DNA of 64,000 nucleotides, taken from NCBI GenBank assembly GCA_905182985.1, contig CAJJDN010000095.1, forward strand, positions 337,982-401,981. The letters are read 5' to 3'. The position numbers were made by a program, and so were the translations under genes. Under the pieces are notes generated by a model. It saw only the letters and a list, made by a program, of their open reading frames with translations, had not been told where the DNA came from and did not search any database. The stretch comes from Paramecium sonneborni (lineage: Eukaryota; Ciliophora; Oligohymenophorea; Peniculida; Parameciidae). Each line of letters begins with the position of its first letter. Position 1 is the first letter of the stretch. Positions 11,764 to 24,862 of this stretch are shown in pieces.

Positions 11764-14700
11764 ATGAGTCATCAACAAAACTTTTCATAAACTCTTTGGG
11801 ATTAATTCAAACTCTCACTATTTAAGTATACATATAAATTAACTCTAGTATTGCTTATAAAATTGTTGGTCAAAACAACCAATCTTTATAAATTACTATT
11901 TTGTTATCTCTCATCTAGTTTATTCAGCTTATCTATTTACCTTTTTAAATATAGATTTAATTTGCATGGCACAATATTGTTCTATCAGGAGAAATCTAAA
12001 AATTTTTATAGTATTTTACCATTTTAAGAATCCTTAACTAATAAAAAACTTCTACTTATTTAATAGCAATGTATTTTGCTATAAGCGTTATACTCTTGAT
12101 TGCAATTTTAGTATTTTTAGCAGCAATCTTAGAATAATTATTAAATAACAAACTTCTGATTATGACATTAAGTATTGCTTTAAAATTCTTAATGACTGTG
12201 GGATTCGTCGAAATTTTACGATTACATTTTGGAGTATACTTTATATATATTAATTTAGTTTTTAGTTTGTAAGAGAGATCAAAATGGATAATTAAAAATG
12301 TTGTATACAACAGATTAAATATGTTGGACTGGTAGTTATATTATACATGCATGTATTGTAATTTTTTCAATAATGATTATGTTTTTAATTGTGGTTATTG
12401 GATCTAAATTATTTATTGAGATTAAAAATAATAAAAAGAACTCATTTTCTATGAAAGAAGGATCTACGTATACTTTTATGTTTTTATATGCATCATTATC
12501 AATGTTAACATATTCAATTGTAGAATAGCCAAAATATTCTATAATAGTAATTTTAATTCAATTTAGTACAAGTTTTCTCCTTTTTTATAAAGTACATTTC
12601 AAAAAACCTTTTTATAATAAGATTATTTAAAAACTATGGTCTGTAATTAGTGGTTTAATTTTTTACACAAATTTTATGCTTTTAGCTTCTTATACTTTTG
12701 AACATATAATTTTCATAGATACATTGAAAGGATGGATTGTAACTATGCCAATGCTTTTGATTATTTTATTGTAAGATGAAAAATAAACTATAAATTTAAT
12801 AAAAGCCAATATGATTGAACAACTTTCTAGTTAAGAAATAATATAACTATCTGAATTTTTAATTGAATTATGTGAATGTTATGAGAAGGATAAAAATAAA
12901 GAGATTCTTTTATTAGGTTTCTTGGAGGTTCATAAATTTACTTGTTTAAATCCTAAATGTGCAATTAAAGTATCTGCTGAAATGTCAAAGAAATTTAAAG
13001 ACAATCATATATATACAGATAAAAAAATGATATTAAAAGAAATTATTCAGTAAATTTATTAACTTGGCATTCAAACTTATCCACTTAATGTTGATTTAAA
13101 ATTAAATTATTCATATTTTCTATTAGAATTTAAATAATAAGGATAAAAGGCTTTAAAAGAAGTAGATATAGCTGAAATGGGTTGTCCATCTTTTGAATAA
13201 TAGTTTTTAATCTTTAAAATGAGAAAAATAATAGATGATACCTATTAAAAATCTACAATTGCTGTAAATTAAATTAAATACATCTAAGGGAAAGATAGAA
13301 ACATTAAATATTAATTTAAATAAATTAAATAATTGTCTGAAGAATGTGCTTATTAAAAAATTTCATTTTGGAGTACACTATTAGATGAGAATCCAAATTT
13401 ATAATTATTATAAAAATATGGAAATTTAATTCTTGAAACTATTCAGACATTAAAAAAAAAATTATTCAAACTTTAAAGAAATATTCCATTAGATCCATAA
13501 ATTTAAAGATTAATAGAAAAATTTTCAAAATATGTTCATAATTTAGATCATAATAAAAATATTCAAAATGCAAATAAAAAGAAGTTGCCATCTTAATAAT
13601 CAGAACATTAATATTTAAAAAATTAAGAGGAATTAACATCGTACTCATATCCTGTTTTAGTTTTGGAATTATTTGGTAATTGCAACTAACCTACAATAAT
13701 TAGAAACATAAATTAGTCTTTCCACTCTTTATTAGGATATTCTAAAACTGATATTATTGGAAAACCATTGTCATTAATCTTATAAAATACGTAATTAAAT
13801 TAACCTATTAGTAATATAGATATTTAAAATTGCATAATGTTTTTGTCTAAAGTTATTTTTCTTAATTAAGATAAGATTAAATATAAGAAAATTAGGAAAG
13901 AATCCAATTTTTAATTTAAAAAAATAAATATGTTCTTTAAACTTTTAGTATTAATTCAATATATACAACTGATAAAGGTATTTTTTAGTTTTGCAGATTA
14001 AGATAAGATTTATGTTATAATAATTGTGCTTATTTAATTTTTACATTAGAAGGTAAAATAGAAAGTATATCACCAAGTTGCATTAGTATTCTGAACTTAG
14101 ATATTCGTTTGTTATAAATTCGATAATTAACAATTTAAAAATTGTTTCCATATCTAATGGATAATATAGATGATTATATAAATAAGATGAATTAGATTGT
14201 TTTTGAAAATAATATTAATTCACTCAGTAAAAGTTCAGATTTTGAAGATTAATAAAATGATTAATGTGTTTCATAACTTTATTATGCATAACTATATGAG
14301 ATATAAGCTAAAAATTATTAATTTCCTTCAATAGAATAACGTCCATAGATTTTTGGATATTATTTGAAAGTATAAATAAATGAAACTTTTGTACCGAAAG
14401 AGAATTATCTTATAAAAAGAAATAAACTTACTCACTAATTCAAATTTTCAATTGATTAAAATTCATATATATGTAAATATTATTATTATTATAATAGTTG
14501 AATAAGTTAGTTAAACAGCATCATAATATGAATCAATTAAAAATGATAGTGAACAACAAATTTAAGAAGAACCAAAAGAATTTGTGATTCTTTAATAATA
14601 AAGTTTTCCTAGTAGAAAATAGTTTTCAATGACTATTTTAAAGTAAGGCTTAGGTTGCGACATTAAAACAATGAGATTATTTAAAGGAGAAATCAAAGAG

Positions 14701-16722
14701 ATTATTGATTTAGATTAAGAGGATGAAGAAGAAGAATAAATAAGAGAAAAAACTTAAAAATTATAACTTGAAGAATAAAAAGAGTAATATCAATAAATAA
14801 AAATATAAAATTAGGAAGATCTAATGTATCATCTCTTAAATGTTCCTTACTCTCCACTTCTTAAGAAACTTATTTGTATTCTTAATACTTTAATGATCTT
14901 AATGTTTGCTATTGCTGTAGGGATGTATTTGGTTATTATATAAACTTATAATTAATTTTAATCAGCCATTGACTTATTTGCAGCCTCAAATTAGAGATTT
15001 GCATCAATTTTAAAGATTTAATCCAATTTATAAGATTTAAGAGGGTGTTATTTAAATTTAGAATAATATTCTATGAAATCAACTGGTGGTAAGTTTGTAC
15101 AATTAAATTATGTTGAATTAAGCCATGAATTAGAAGTTTTATTAGAAACTGATAAAATATTAACATCAGCTAATGTTTAAATTAACTAGGATTATTAATC
15201 AATTATAAATGAATTTTAATCATCCAATGTTTAAATGTTCACTAAAGATAATTCATATCAAAATTTTACTTTTACTTAAGCTATAGAATAAATGATATCT
15301 AAAGCTATTACTTTAAATAATTCAAACATAACAAGCTTTATTGATGAAAATGAAGACTTTCATTATTATCTTCATAATACTCTTAACTCTATCCCTAAGT
15401 TTTAATTAATCTCTCAAACTTATTATTACTCTAATATTTAAAGTTTAATAGATGATTTATATATTCAGGAAAATTCATTTTTTATTTTACAATTTTGTTG
15501 CTTAATATTTATATTAATATTTTTTTAAATTTACATATATTTTCATCAAAAGTAAATAAAAGAGATTATTGTATTGTTTTTAGAGATTAGAGAAAATTAA
15601 GTAAAAAAGATGATCAATTAATTTTAAATGTATTTATAATTGTTACAATTAAGTGAATATGATGAAGTAATATTTATTACTATATAAGATTGAATCAATA
15701 GAAGATGAAGCTGATGTGTAAGAGGAATAAGATTATTATTTAGGATAATCAAATAAATTTAAAAAAAGAGAATCAGTATTTTAAATGTATAATTATTAAA
15801 AAGTACAAGGGAATTTCCTATTCTTTTTTACTCTTTTTATTACGTATTTTACCTACTTGTACTTTTCATCCACAGTATTATATTGAATATTAATATTTAG
15901 ATTATTGCTGAATAAACAAATTCATTGGTTCCTTTAGTAAATTTAACATCTTTTATGCCAACTCAATATAGGTTAATTGACAATAGTATTAAAGAGATGC
16001 TTTATGATGAAAATGCCATCTTATTTAATTAAATAAATTCATTATAGAAATTAAAATAAGAATTAGAATCTATCTAACTTTTAGATGCTGAACTTCATGA
16101 GTTGAATTAAAAAAATGAATTCATTTTGTCAGATTAATACAAATAGATTTTTGATGATATTTACATATAAAATCCATGTGATATTATTATGGCTAATGAT
16201 CCATCTGTGAATTCTACAGCATGCTTAAATTTTAATAAAGATATTTTATAAGAAGGTCTTGCAGTTGCAATCACAAATTTTATTGAAAATGCAGAATATA
16301 TGTTACAACAATATTCATTCTATAATAAAAATGCTATATATAATAATTTAACCTTCAATATCAGTTAAAATCATAGAAAAAATTACACATGCAATATTTA
16401 TAATACAAGAAATGGAAATGCAAATAGAAAAATGCAAAAGGTATTTATTAGGATTTGTCATATGTAATTATTAAAGGAATTATAAAGTTATTTAAATGAA
16501 CATTATACAGATTTATAACTGTAATTAACTTCATTATTTATGATATTTTGTGCGATTTCAATTTTAATATATTTTTTTGTCTGGATTCCATTACAATCAA
16601 GATTTTATAGTGAATTCAAGACAGCTAGAGAAATACAATCACTTATTCCGATAGATCTTTTTAATAATTGTCAATCATTATAAACATATCTTAGATATAT
16701 TAAAGAAACTTTTTTTTATTGA
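11764..16722 (+). CDS. TmcB-like PAS-containing multi-pass membrane protein (copy 2)
   Basis: A 1603-aa paralogue of the divergent neighbour. N-terminal membrane segments align with copy 1 (LSLIQFIQLIYLPF here, FSIVQLLQLVYLAF there). The family Cys motif is HKFTCLNPKC; a PAS-like domain begins at SLLGYSKTDIIGKPLS. Two further membrane segments lie in the C-terminal half, and the C-terminus matches in pattern (WIPLQSRFYSE...LIPIDLF). Six introns: 11826-11848, 12234-12258, 13845-13870, 14473-14497, 15667-15688, 15875-15900. The third has a GTC donor and a 33-nt alternative starting at 13838, so that join is the weakest. Stop TGA 16720-16722. Probably a surface or endomembrane sensor or regulator; this is inference from PAS plus TM layout only. 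Confidence 0.87.
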
Positions 16723-16776
16723 GTAAGTGAAAGTTAATAATGAATGAAATTAATATAACTTTATTATAATTTTAAC

Positions 16777-17101
16777 TCAACTCAAATATAAAATCAAGCC
16801 ACCAACTTATTCTATTACAACATCAATTTCATCACCTGTTTCCATTCCAATCTATAAATAAGCAAAATAAATTTACATCAGCTGGAGTTTATGTTTCTAA
16901 TATTCTTTCACCATCAAATAAAAATCTAACATTTTAAATTTACAACTTAATATATTATATTTTATTTACATTTTGCCTTGAACAATATGCATCCATTAAT
17001 TTCTTAAATTGGGTTTGTTTTTTTATTTTAAAAAATACTTCTTCTCCATCTTATGATTTAACCTTAAGATTCAAATAATCAGCTGATTATTGTTCTGCCA
17101 T
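16777..17101 (-). CDS. SUMO: SUMO (Smt3-type ubiquitin-like modifier)
   Basis: A 91-aa ubiquitin-like protein that is conjugated to lysines of target proteins. Seen: [63 protein letters not shown], the standard SUMO blocks in order. The di-Gly is followed by a six-residue tail (LILYLS) that a SUMO protease must remove. Two introns: 16852-16876 (25 nt) and 16946-16969 (24 nt). The N-terminal flexible arm is short (about 8 residues) compared with animal SUMO. It lies tail-to-tail with TmcB-like copy 2, 54 bp apart. Confidence 0.95.
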
Positions 17102-17342
17102 TTTTAACAAATTTATCTATAAAAGTCTTTATTGAAAATTTAATTAGAATACTAAATAATATAATGATTTTTATTTGATTATTAGGTTATACTATAATTT
17201 ATTTATGAATTATTAATATTTATTTATGTAAAGAAGAAAAAAACAAATTTGTGAAAGAAGAGTAAACAACTAAAAAGAGTTTAATTAATACATGTTCTGA
17301 TATAGTATTATAATAAAATTTTATAAATTAATTAAAATTAAT

Positions 17343-18987
<1,645 letters not shown>

Positions 18988-19309
18988 TATAATATAAATA
19001 TTAAAAAATTAAATATTTTTTAATTTTCAAAACCCTCATCCAATAACAAACTTATTTATAATTTTTTTATTTATAACAATTTCAATACTTATCTATTTTC
19101 TTTTACTTTCTGAATATATTTATTTAAAAATTATTTCATTACATTATATCTTAAAATTCATTTATATTTTATAATTTTTATTAATTTAGCGTTATTACTT
19201 TAATTAAAAAATAAATCTATAACGAAATCTAATTATTGTTTAGATACAAACGATCATTTTTCTTCAATGATTGCTGTATATTAAGAGTGTATAAATATTT
19301 TATAATCAA
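18988..19309. other. AT-rich gap without a recognisable gene
   Basis: About 320 bp, very T-rich, between the kinase stop and the first decayed block downstream. I see no conserved motif or RNA gene. Confidence 0.5.
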
Positions 19310-20728
19310 ATGAATAAAAAATTAGATGATGTAATGTAAGGATTATTGATTTTTTCATAATATGTTTTTTCAAATTCGTATTAGGTAATCAATGTGGCGA
19401 TCTTGAATATTAATAGTTAGCAAAGAATGATTGAAAGAACAGTTTTATTAATTTGGAAAAAATTTGCTTATGCTTTAAGGTTAAACTAAATTTGAGAAAA
19501 ACAAAAGTCTTTAGTTTCTACATAATTTAGTTAAAGAAAATTGAACTAAAATAAAAAGTCAGTTTTCATGGTAAATTTGACTATATTATTATGGATTGTT
19601 TTTTCAAACGACGATTAAGTATGGAGTTTTTGTATGGATTGTATGTGGTATATTTTTCTGTTGTCTCTTTTAAAATAATTTGAACATCTTAAAATTATCT
19701 AACTTGAGCCAGAGCTAGGTTCAACTATCCATTGTTTTTTTATATGTTTCCTTACAGACTCATTAAAATAAGTTATTTTCTAATAATCATTTTAAATCGA
19801 TTTTAAGAATGTGATTTATAAATTTCTTTCGATTAAAACAATGATGAAACATTTCAAACATTAACTTTATTTATAATAATGACAAGTTAAGCAAATAAAC
19901 AGACAAAAATTTTTTTGCTGATGTTAAAGATTATATGAAAAACATAATTGATAATAAGAAAAGATCATTCAGTTTAAGTAATTGGTTATGGGGAGGCTGG
20001 AATTTCTTTTAGTCTTCTACTTAATATGGGGTTTTTAAAGGGATTTAAATGTGATGATTAACTTGCTCTTTGTTTCAAAATCGACTCACAATCTTGGGAA
20101 AGCCGAACTTATGCAACAACCTTTTAGAGATCACCACCATGAGCTGGTTTTTATTATTTTGAAGCAGCACACATTCCCATTTAAATATATTAAATTAATG
20201 AAGATATTAATCAAATCAATTATTTTTATAGTGACTCCAAATAAATATTGTTCAGTTTCTACAATTAAGTAATGAAAATAAGTTTTAAAAACTTTTTACT
20301 TATAAGTAAATAATATATATCATTGACAAATAACTTCTGAGATCATAAACATGATAAAGAAGATCAAAATTTTAATGACACAATATTTGTTTGATTTTTC
20401 TAGAAAAGTATTAAAATTATATTTTCCGACTTTTTCTTTACAATTTTACGATAAAATAATTGGAAAGTAGTAAATTTATATTTACAAAATCTTAAGCATA
20501 TATTTTATCGAATAATTAATTCTGAATAATTTAAAGATTTTATTGGATCAGCTTCTTGAAAATGGAAATCATTTTTTAAACAGAATTAAGTTAAAAAATA
20601 TAATTAAAATTATATATTTATTCTATGGTAATGAAACTAAAATAAATAAATATCAGTCAAGTTTCTTTGAGAGACAATTAATATCAGCAATAAGAATTTT
20701 AGTTTAAATATTTATGAATGAATTATGA
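19310..20728 (+). pseudogene. Series of broken open frames, probable decayed gene
   Basis: An ATG at 19310 opens a frame (MNKKLDDVMQGLLIFSQYVF...) to TGA 19493-19495. The same frame is open again to about 19884 (including IIQLEPELGSTIHCFFICFL). A third block near 19920-20045 contains SLSNWLWGGWNFFQ followed by two adjacent TGA codons. A fourth runs from ATG 20351 to TGA 20728 (125 codons, MTQYLFDFSRKVLKLYFPTF). Residue composition and hydrophobic pattern look coding, but I could not join the blocks with introns of the usual length and recognise no family. Frameshifts in draft sequence are an alternative. Confidence 0.4.
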
Positions 20729-20828
20729 TTAATTTGAATTAAATAAAAATAGTTTCTTAATTTGGTGACACATATACTTTGAATTAATAGTATATATGAA
20801 TGCATTTGAAATTTGATTGAATTATAAA

Positions 20829-22856
20829 ATGTTCAAAAAATTGTTTGGTTTGGGTTTGGGAAGTTGTTTAATAAATTATAGTGTAAAGTGTTGTGGAATA
20901 GTAGGTGTATTAACTACTGAGGATAATGCAGAGAAAATAATATTTGAAGGAGTGTAATTATTATAGAATAGAGGTTATGATTCTGCAGGAATAGGCACAA
21001 TAAATAAATCTAAGGAAGTAAGAATATCTATATTAAAATAAAAAAGTTGAGAATATCAAAGCATGCTAGTGATTAAATAAACAAAATAGATTGTTTCGTA
21101 AAATTGAATTAAGAATTATAGAAACATATATAAAGTTAAGTAGGAATAGGACATACAAGATGGGCAACATGTGGTAGTAAAACTGATAATAATGCTCATC
21201 CTCATTATGATATTGCAAAAAGAATAGCATTAGTTCATAATGGGACATTAGAAAATTATGTAGAATTAAAAGATGAACTTATGCAATAGGGAATAGAATT
21301 TTCATCAGAAACAGATTCAGAAGTAATTGCTTAACTGATCGGGTTAGAAATATAAAAGTAAAATTTTTTAGAAGCAGTTGAATCAGTTTTAACTAGATTG
21401 AGAGGATAATGGGGTTTAGCAGTGATTGATAGAGAGAATCCTGCATAGATGATTGTATGTAGATAAGGAAGTCCTCTTTTAGTAGGATATGCAACTAATA
21501 GTATATTTGTAGCAAGTGAAAAGATAGCTTTTGAAAAATATACATAAAATTATATAGCATTATAAGATGGTGAAGTTATGCTATTGTAATTAGAGAATAG
21601 AAATTAATTATATAATTAAATAAAACATAGATTAATATTTAATGAGAATTAAGAAGTTGAATAAATTCATTTAAAACCTAAGCAACCTTATTAAACATTT
21701 TTTGAGATGGAAATAAATGAGCAACCAAATAGTCTTTTAAGATGTTTAGGTAATGGTGCAAGATTAGCAGGTTTTTCAGATTGCGCAAAACTTGGAGGTT
21801 TAGATATGAAAGAGAAAGAGCTTTGTGAAATAAAACATTTAATTTTAATAGGTTGTGGAAGTAGCTTTAATGCAGCTTAAAGTGTTTTAGCAATTTTTAA
21901 AACATTTAGAACATTTGAAAGTGTATAAGCAATAGAAGCAAGTGAATTTTAGAGTTATGATTTACCTTAGAATTAAGTAGGTATAATATTCATAACATAA
22001 TCTGGTGAGACTAAAGATATAGTGAGAGTGTTAAACATTGCTAAATAATAGGGAGTAATAACAATAGGAGTGTAATATATTGGTATTATGATAAATTAGT
22101 GTAAATGTTGTAGGATCATTAATAGCAACAAGTGTAGATTGTGGAGTTTATTTAAATTCTGGAAGAGAAGTGGCAGTAGCAGCATCAAAATCATTTACTT
22201 CATAAGCAACAGCTCTGATATTAATTAGTTTATGGTTTAGTTATTATAAAGAGAAGAATAATTGTTTACCTTAAAATATTAAGATGAAGTCTTTAAGAGA
22301 GAAATATGTAAATTAATTAAGAATGCTTCCGATGGTATTTGGTTAAGGAATAGTTGAATGTTAAGCAGCTGTTAAATTAGTAGCTAAAATATTATAAAAT
22401 AAATCAAGTTTATTTGTTTTAGGAAAAGGATCAAATTATGCTATAGCTAGAGAGGGAGCATTAAAAATCAAAGAATTAACCTATATTCACGCAGAAGCCT
22501 TTGCATCTGGAGAAATGAAACATGGTCCTTTAGCATTAATTGATTCTTCAAAAGATAAAGAAACTGCTATTATATTAATCATATTAGATGATGAATACAT
22601 ACAAGACATGAAATTATCATTAAGTGAAGTTAATTCCAGAAATGCTAGAACTATTGTTATAACTGATTCTCCATAGAAATTATCAAACACAATCAATAAA
22701 ATTGACCATTTGATCTCCATTCCTAAAATTGGAGAATAATTAAATTGGTTACTCACTGTCATCGTCTTTCAATTATTATCATTAGAAATTTGTTATCTTT
22801 AAGGAATAGATCCAGATAAACCTAGAAACCTTGCTAAAACTGTTACTGTAGGTTGA
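20829..22856 (+). CDS. Glutamine-fructose-6-phosphate aminotransferase (isomerising)
   Basis: First step of hexosamine synthesis: fructose-6-phosphate plus glutamine to glucosamine-6-phosphate; 656 aa. The N-terminal class II glutaminase domain shows [31 protein letters not shown] and the loop VHNGTLENY. Two SIS sugar-isomerase domains follow ([41 protein letters not shown]), ending in the standard [15 protein letters not shown]. Introns: 21018-21046 (29 nt) and 22072-22099 (28 nt). Odd: the catalytic Cys, normally residue 2 and exposed after Met removal, is preceded here by about 20 residues ([20 protein letters not shown]). Either a leader is cleaved or the start or splicing differs. The gene supplies UDP-GlcNAc for chitin-like and glycan synthesis. 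Confidence 0.95.
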
Positions 22857-24862
22857 TATGATATAATATAATATCAAATAAAAATTTATTATTATTTTTC
22901 ATTATAAAATCAATCCCTTTCTTTTACTTTACTTTTGTAAAGGTTTACATTAATTTGACATTTAAAATAATTCAAAATAATTAATTTTGTTCTATATGAA
23001 AAATAATGCTTACTCAAATAGATTTTTAATTCTTATAATACCTTAATTGATCAATTAATGAATAGAGGATATCTAAGTGAATTTTTAAAAGAATCTTAAA
23101 AAAAGAATAGTAGAAATGGATGAAGACAATAGATCTATTATATGTGATAAAATTTTATATCTAAATATATCCGAGAATCAAGATGAAAATTATAGATAAT
23201 TATAAATTAAAGAAAAACAAAAATTCAACTAAGATAAATTTATCCAATCTGAATAGAATTCTGAAATAACAAATTCTTAGATATATTAAATAATTTCAAG
23301 GATCATATTTTAAATTTTGGTATGCAAATATAATACTCATTATGAAATTCACTAAACCTATTCAGATGAGAATTTCTTCATTAAAGTAAATTCAAACAAG
23401 ATAAAATCAAGTTAAACATAATTATAGTCAGAACACAAATGCTGCTAGTTAATTAATTATTTAAATAATTAATTAAAATATCTACCAAAAAAAGTGTAAG
23501 GATTCCAATAAACCCTATTATTAAACAATAAAAATATTTTATTCATTTATTTAGAAAGCATCTAAAAATTTAGAAGGACAAAAAATTCTCTTCATATTTA
23601 TTTATGATTATTTTCTATTAACTTTAGAAATCTTCAGAAAAAAAATCAAATAAAATTTTTAATATATATGTAGTAAAAAGGAAGCCCAACCTAAAATTAA
23701 TTTCTTAACTAGAATTTGTTATATGGATGGGTAAATGGATGAATCAATATACAACTAGGTTGTTGAAACTGTAAATTCTAAAGAAGTAAATTTTACTAAA
23801 ATGATTCGAATATCCAATAAGTTTTGATGACCAATATTCTTGGATTAAGAATGAGGAATTTGTATCTTGAATTCTTTAAAGCTTAAAAAGAATAATTATT
23901 TGAGTTAGAAATGATCTCTAGTTTGAACTTCTATTTTTTAAAAAAAAAAGAAAAATAATTCGAAGATTCCTATACCATTTATTATTTTAACTTGATGATC
24001 TTGATGAAAATCGATTAATTAAATTTTAGAATTTGATACTCTATATAAATAGTTTACCCTGATATTTATAATAAAGAATAAGGTTTAAATTAATTTATTA
24101 TTTTTGAATATTAAAAGATAAAATGTTAGATTAGATTATTTTAGTTGTAATAGCAATAGAATTAAATTTATTAAATTGAGAAAAAAAATTAATTAATTAA
24201 TATAGTCAAAGTAACTAATCTTTAATTAAGGAATGGAATTAGAAAAAGAATGAAATTAAATATCTTTATTAGTTTTCAACAGTGACCACAAAGTCAAATA
24301 AAAATTTAATTTACAAACTAAATAAATTAAATTTCTTTAATAAACAAAAAATACTCCAGTCATATTTTTTAAAGTATTTTAATATTAATATAATGAGTTC
24401 CTTAGGGGGAGCTATTAATTATTTGAAAGATCTTAAAAGAATCATTTAGAAGTAATCTTTAAATATTAATTTTAGTTATGGATTAAAATAATTTATAGAT
24501 GAGAATGCAATAGGAAATATAAATTTATGAAGATCAATTTAAAGTTTAAATTAAAATATTCAATTTTCCTCATAATATATAAATCCTATATTATAATTAT
24601 TTATACATTAATATAATAATCTGATGTCTTTTTCATCAATGTATTCGAATTAGTCCTTCCTAAAAACATCATTTTGAATTAAATACTTTCTTATTATTAT
24701 ATATTTGATCAAATAATAATTTCAAATCTTAGAGGGATGCTAAAAAGAATGTATTAGTAAATTAGTTAACTTTTGAATGGTGAAATACTTTAGATTAATT
24801 AATAGAGGAGTTAGATAGTCATATTTAGGATAATACAATTATCATAATATTTTTCAATAATT
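22857..24862. other. Decayed or non-coding region with one unrecognised ORF
   Basis: About 2 kb between two intact genes. The longest open frame is 23116-23607 (+, 163 codons from ATG, TGA at the end), Lys/Asn/Gln-rich with no domain I recognise (starts MDEDNRSIICDKILYLNISE). Further blocks in other frames follow (for example around MDGQMDESIYNQVVETVNSK near 23730 and NILGLRMRNLYLEFFKAQKE near 23840), each ended by TGA and not joinable by short introns. The pattern fits gene decay, but chance frames are common in this code, so confidence is low. Confidence 0.35.
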
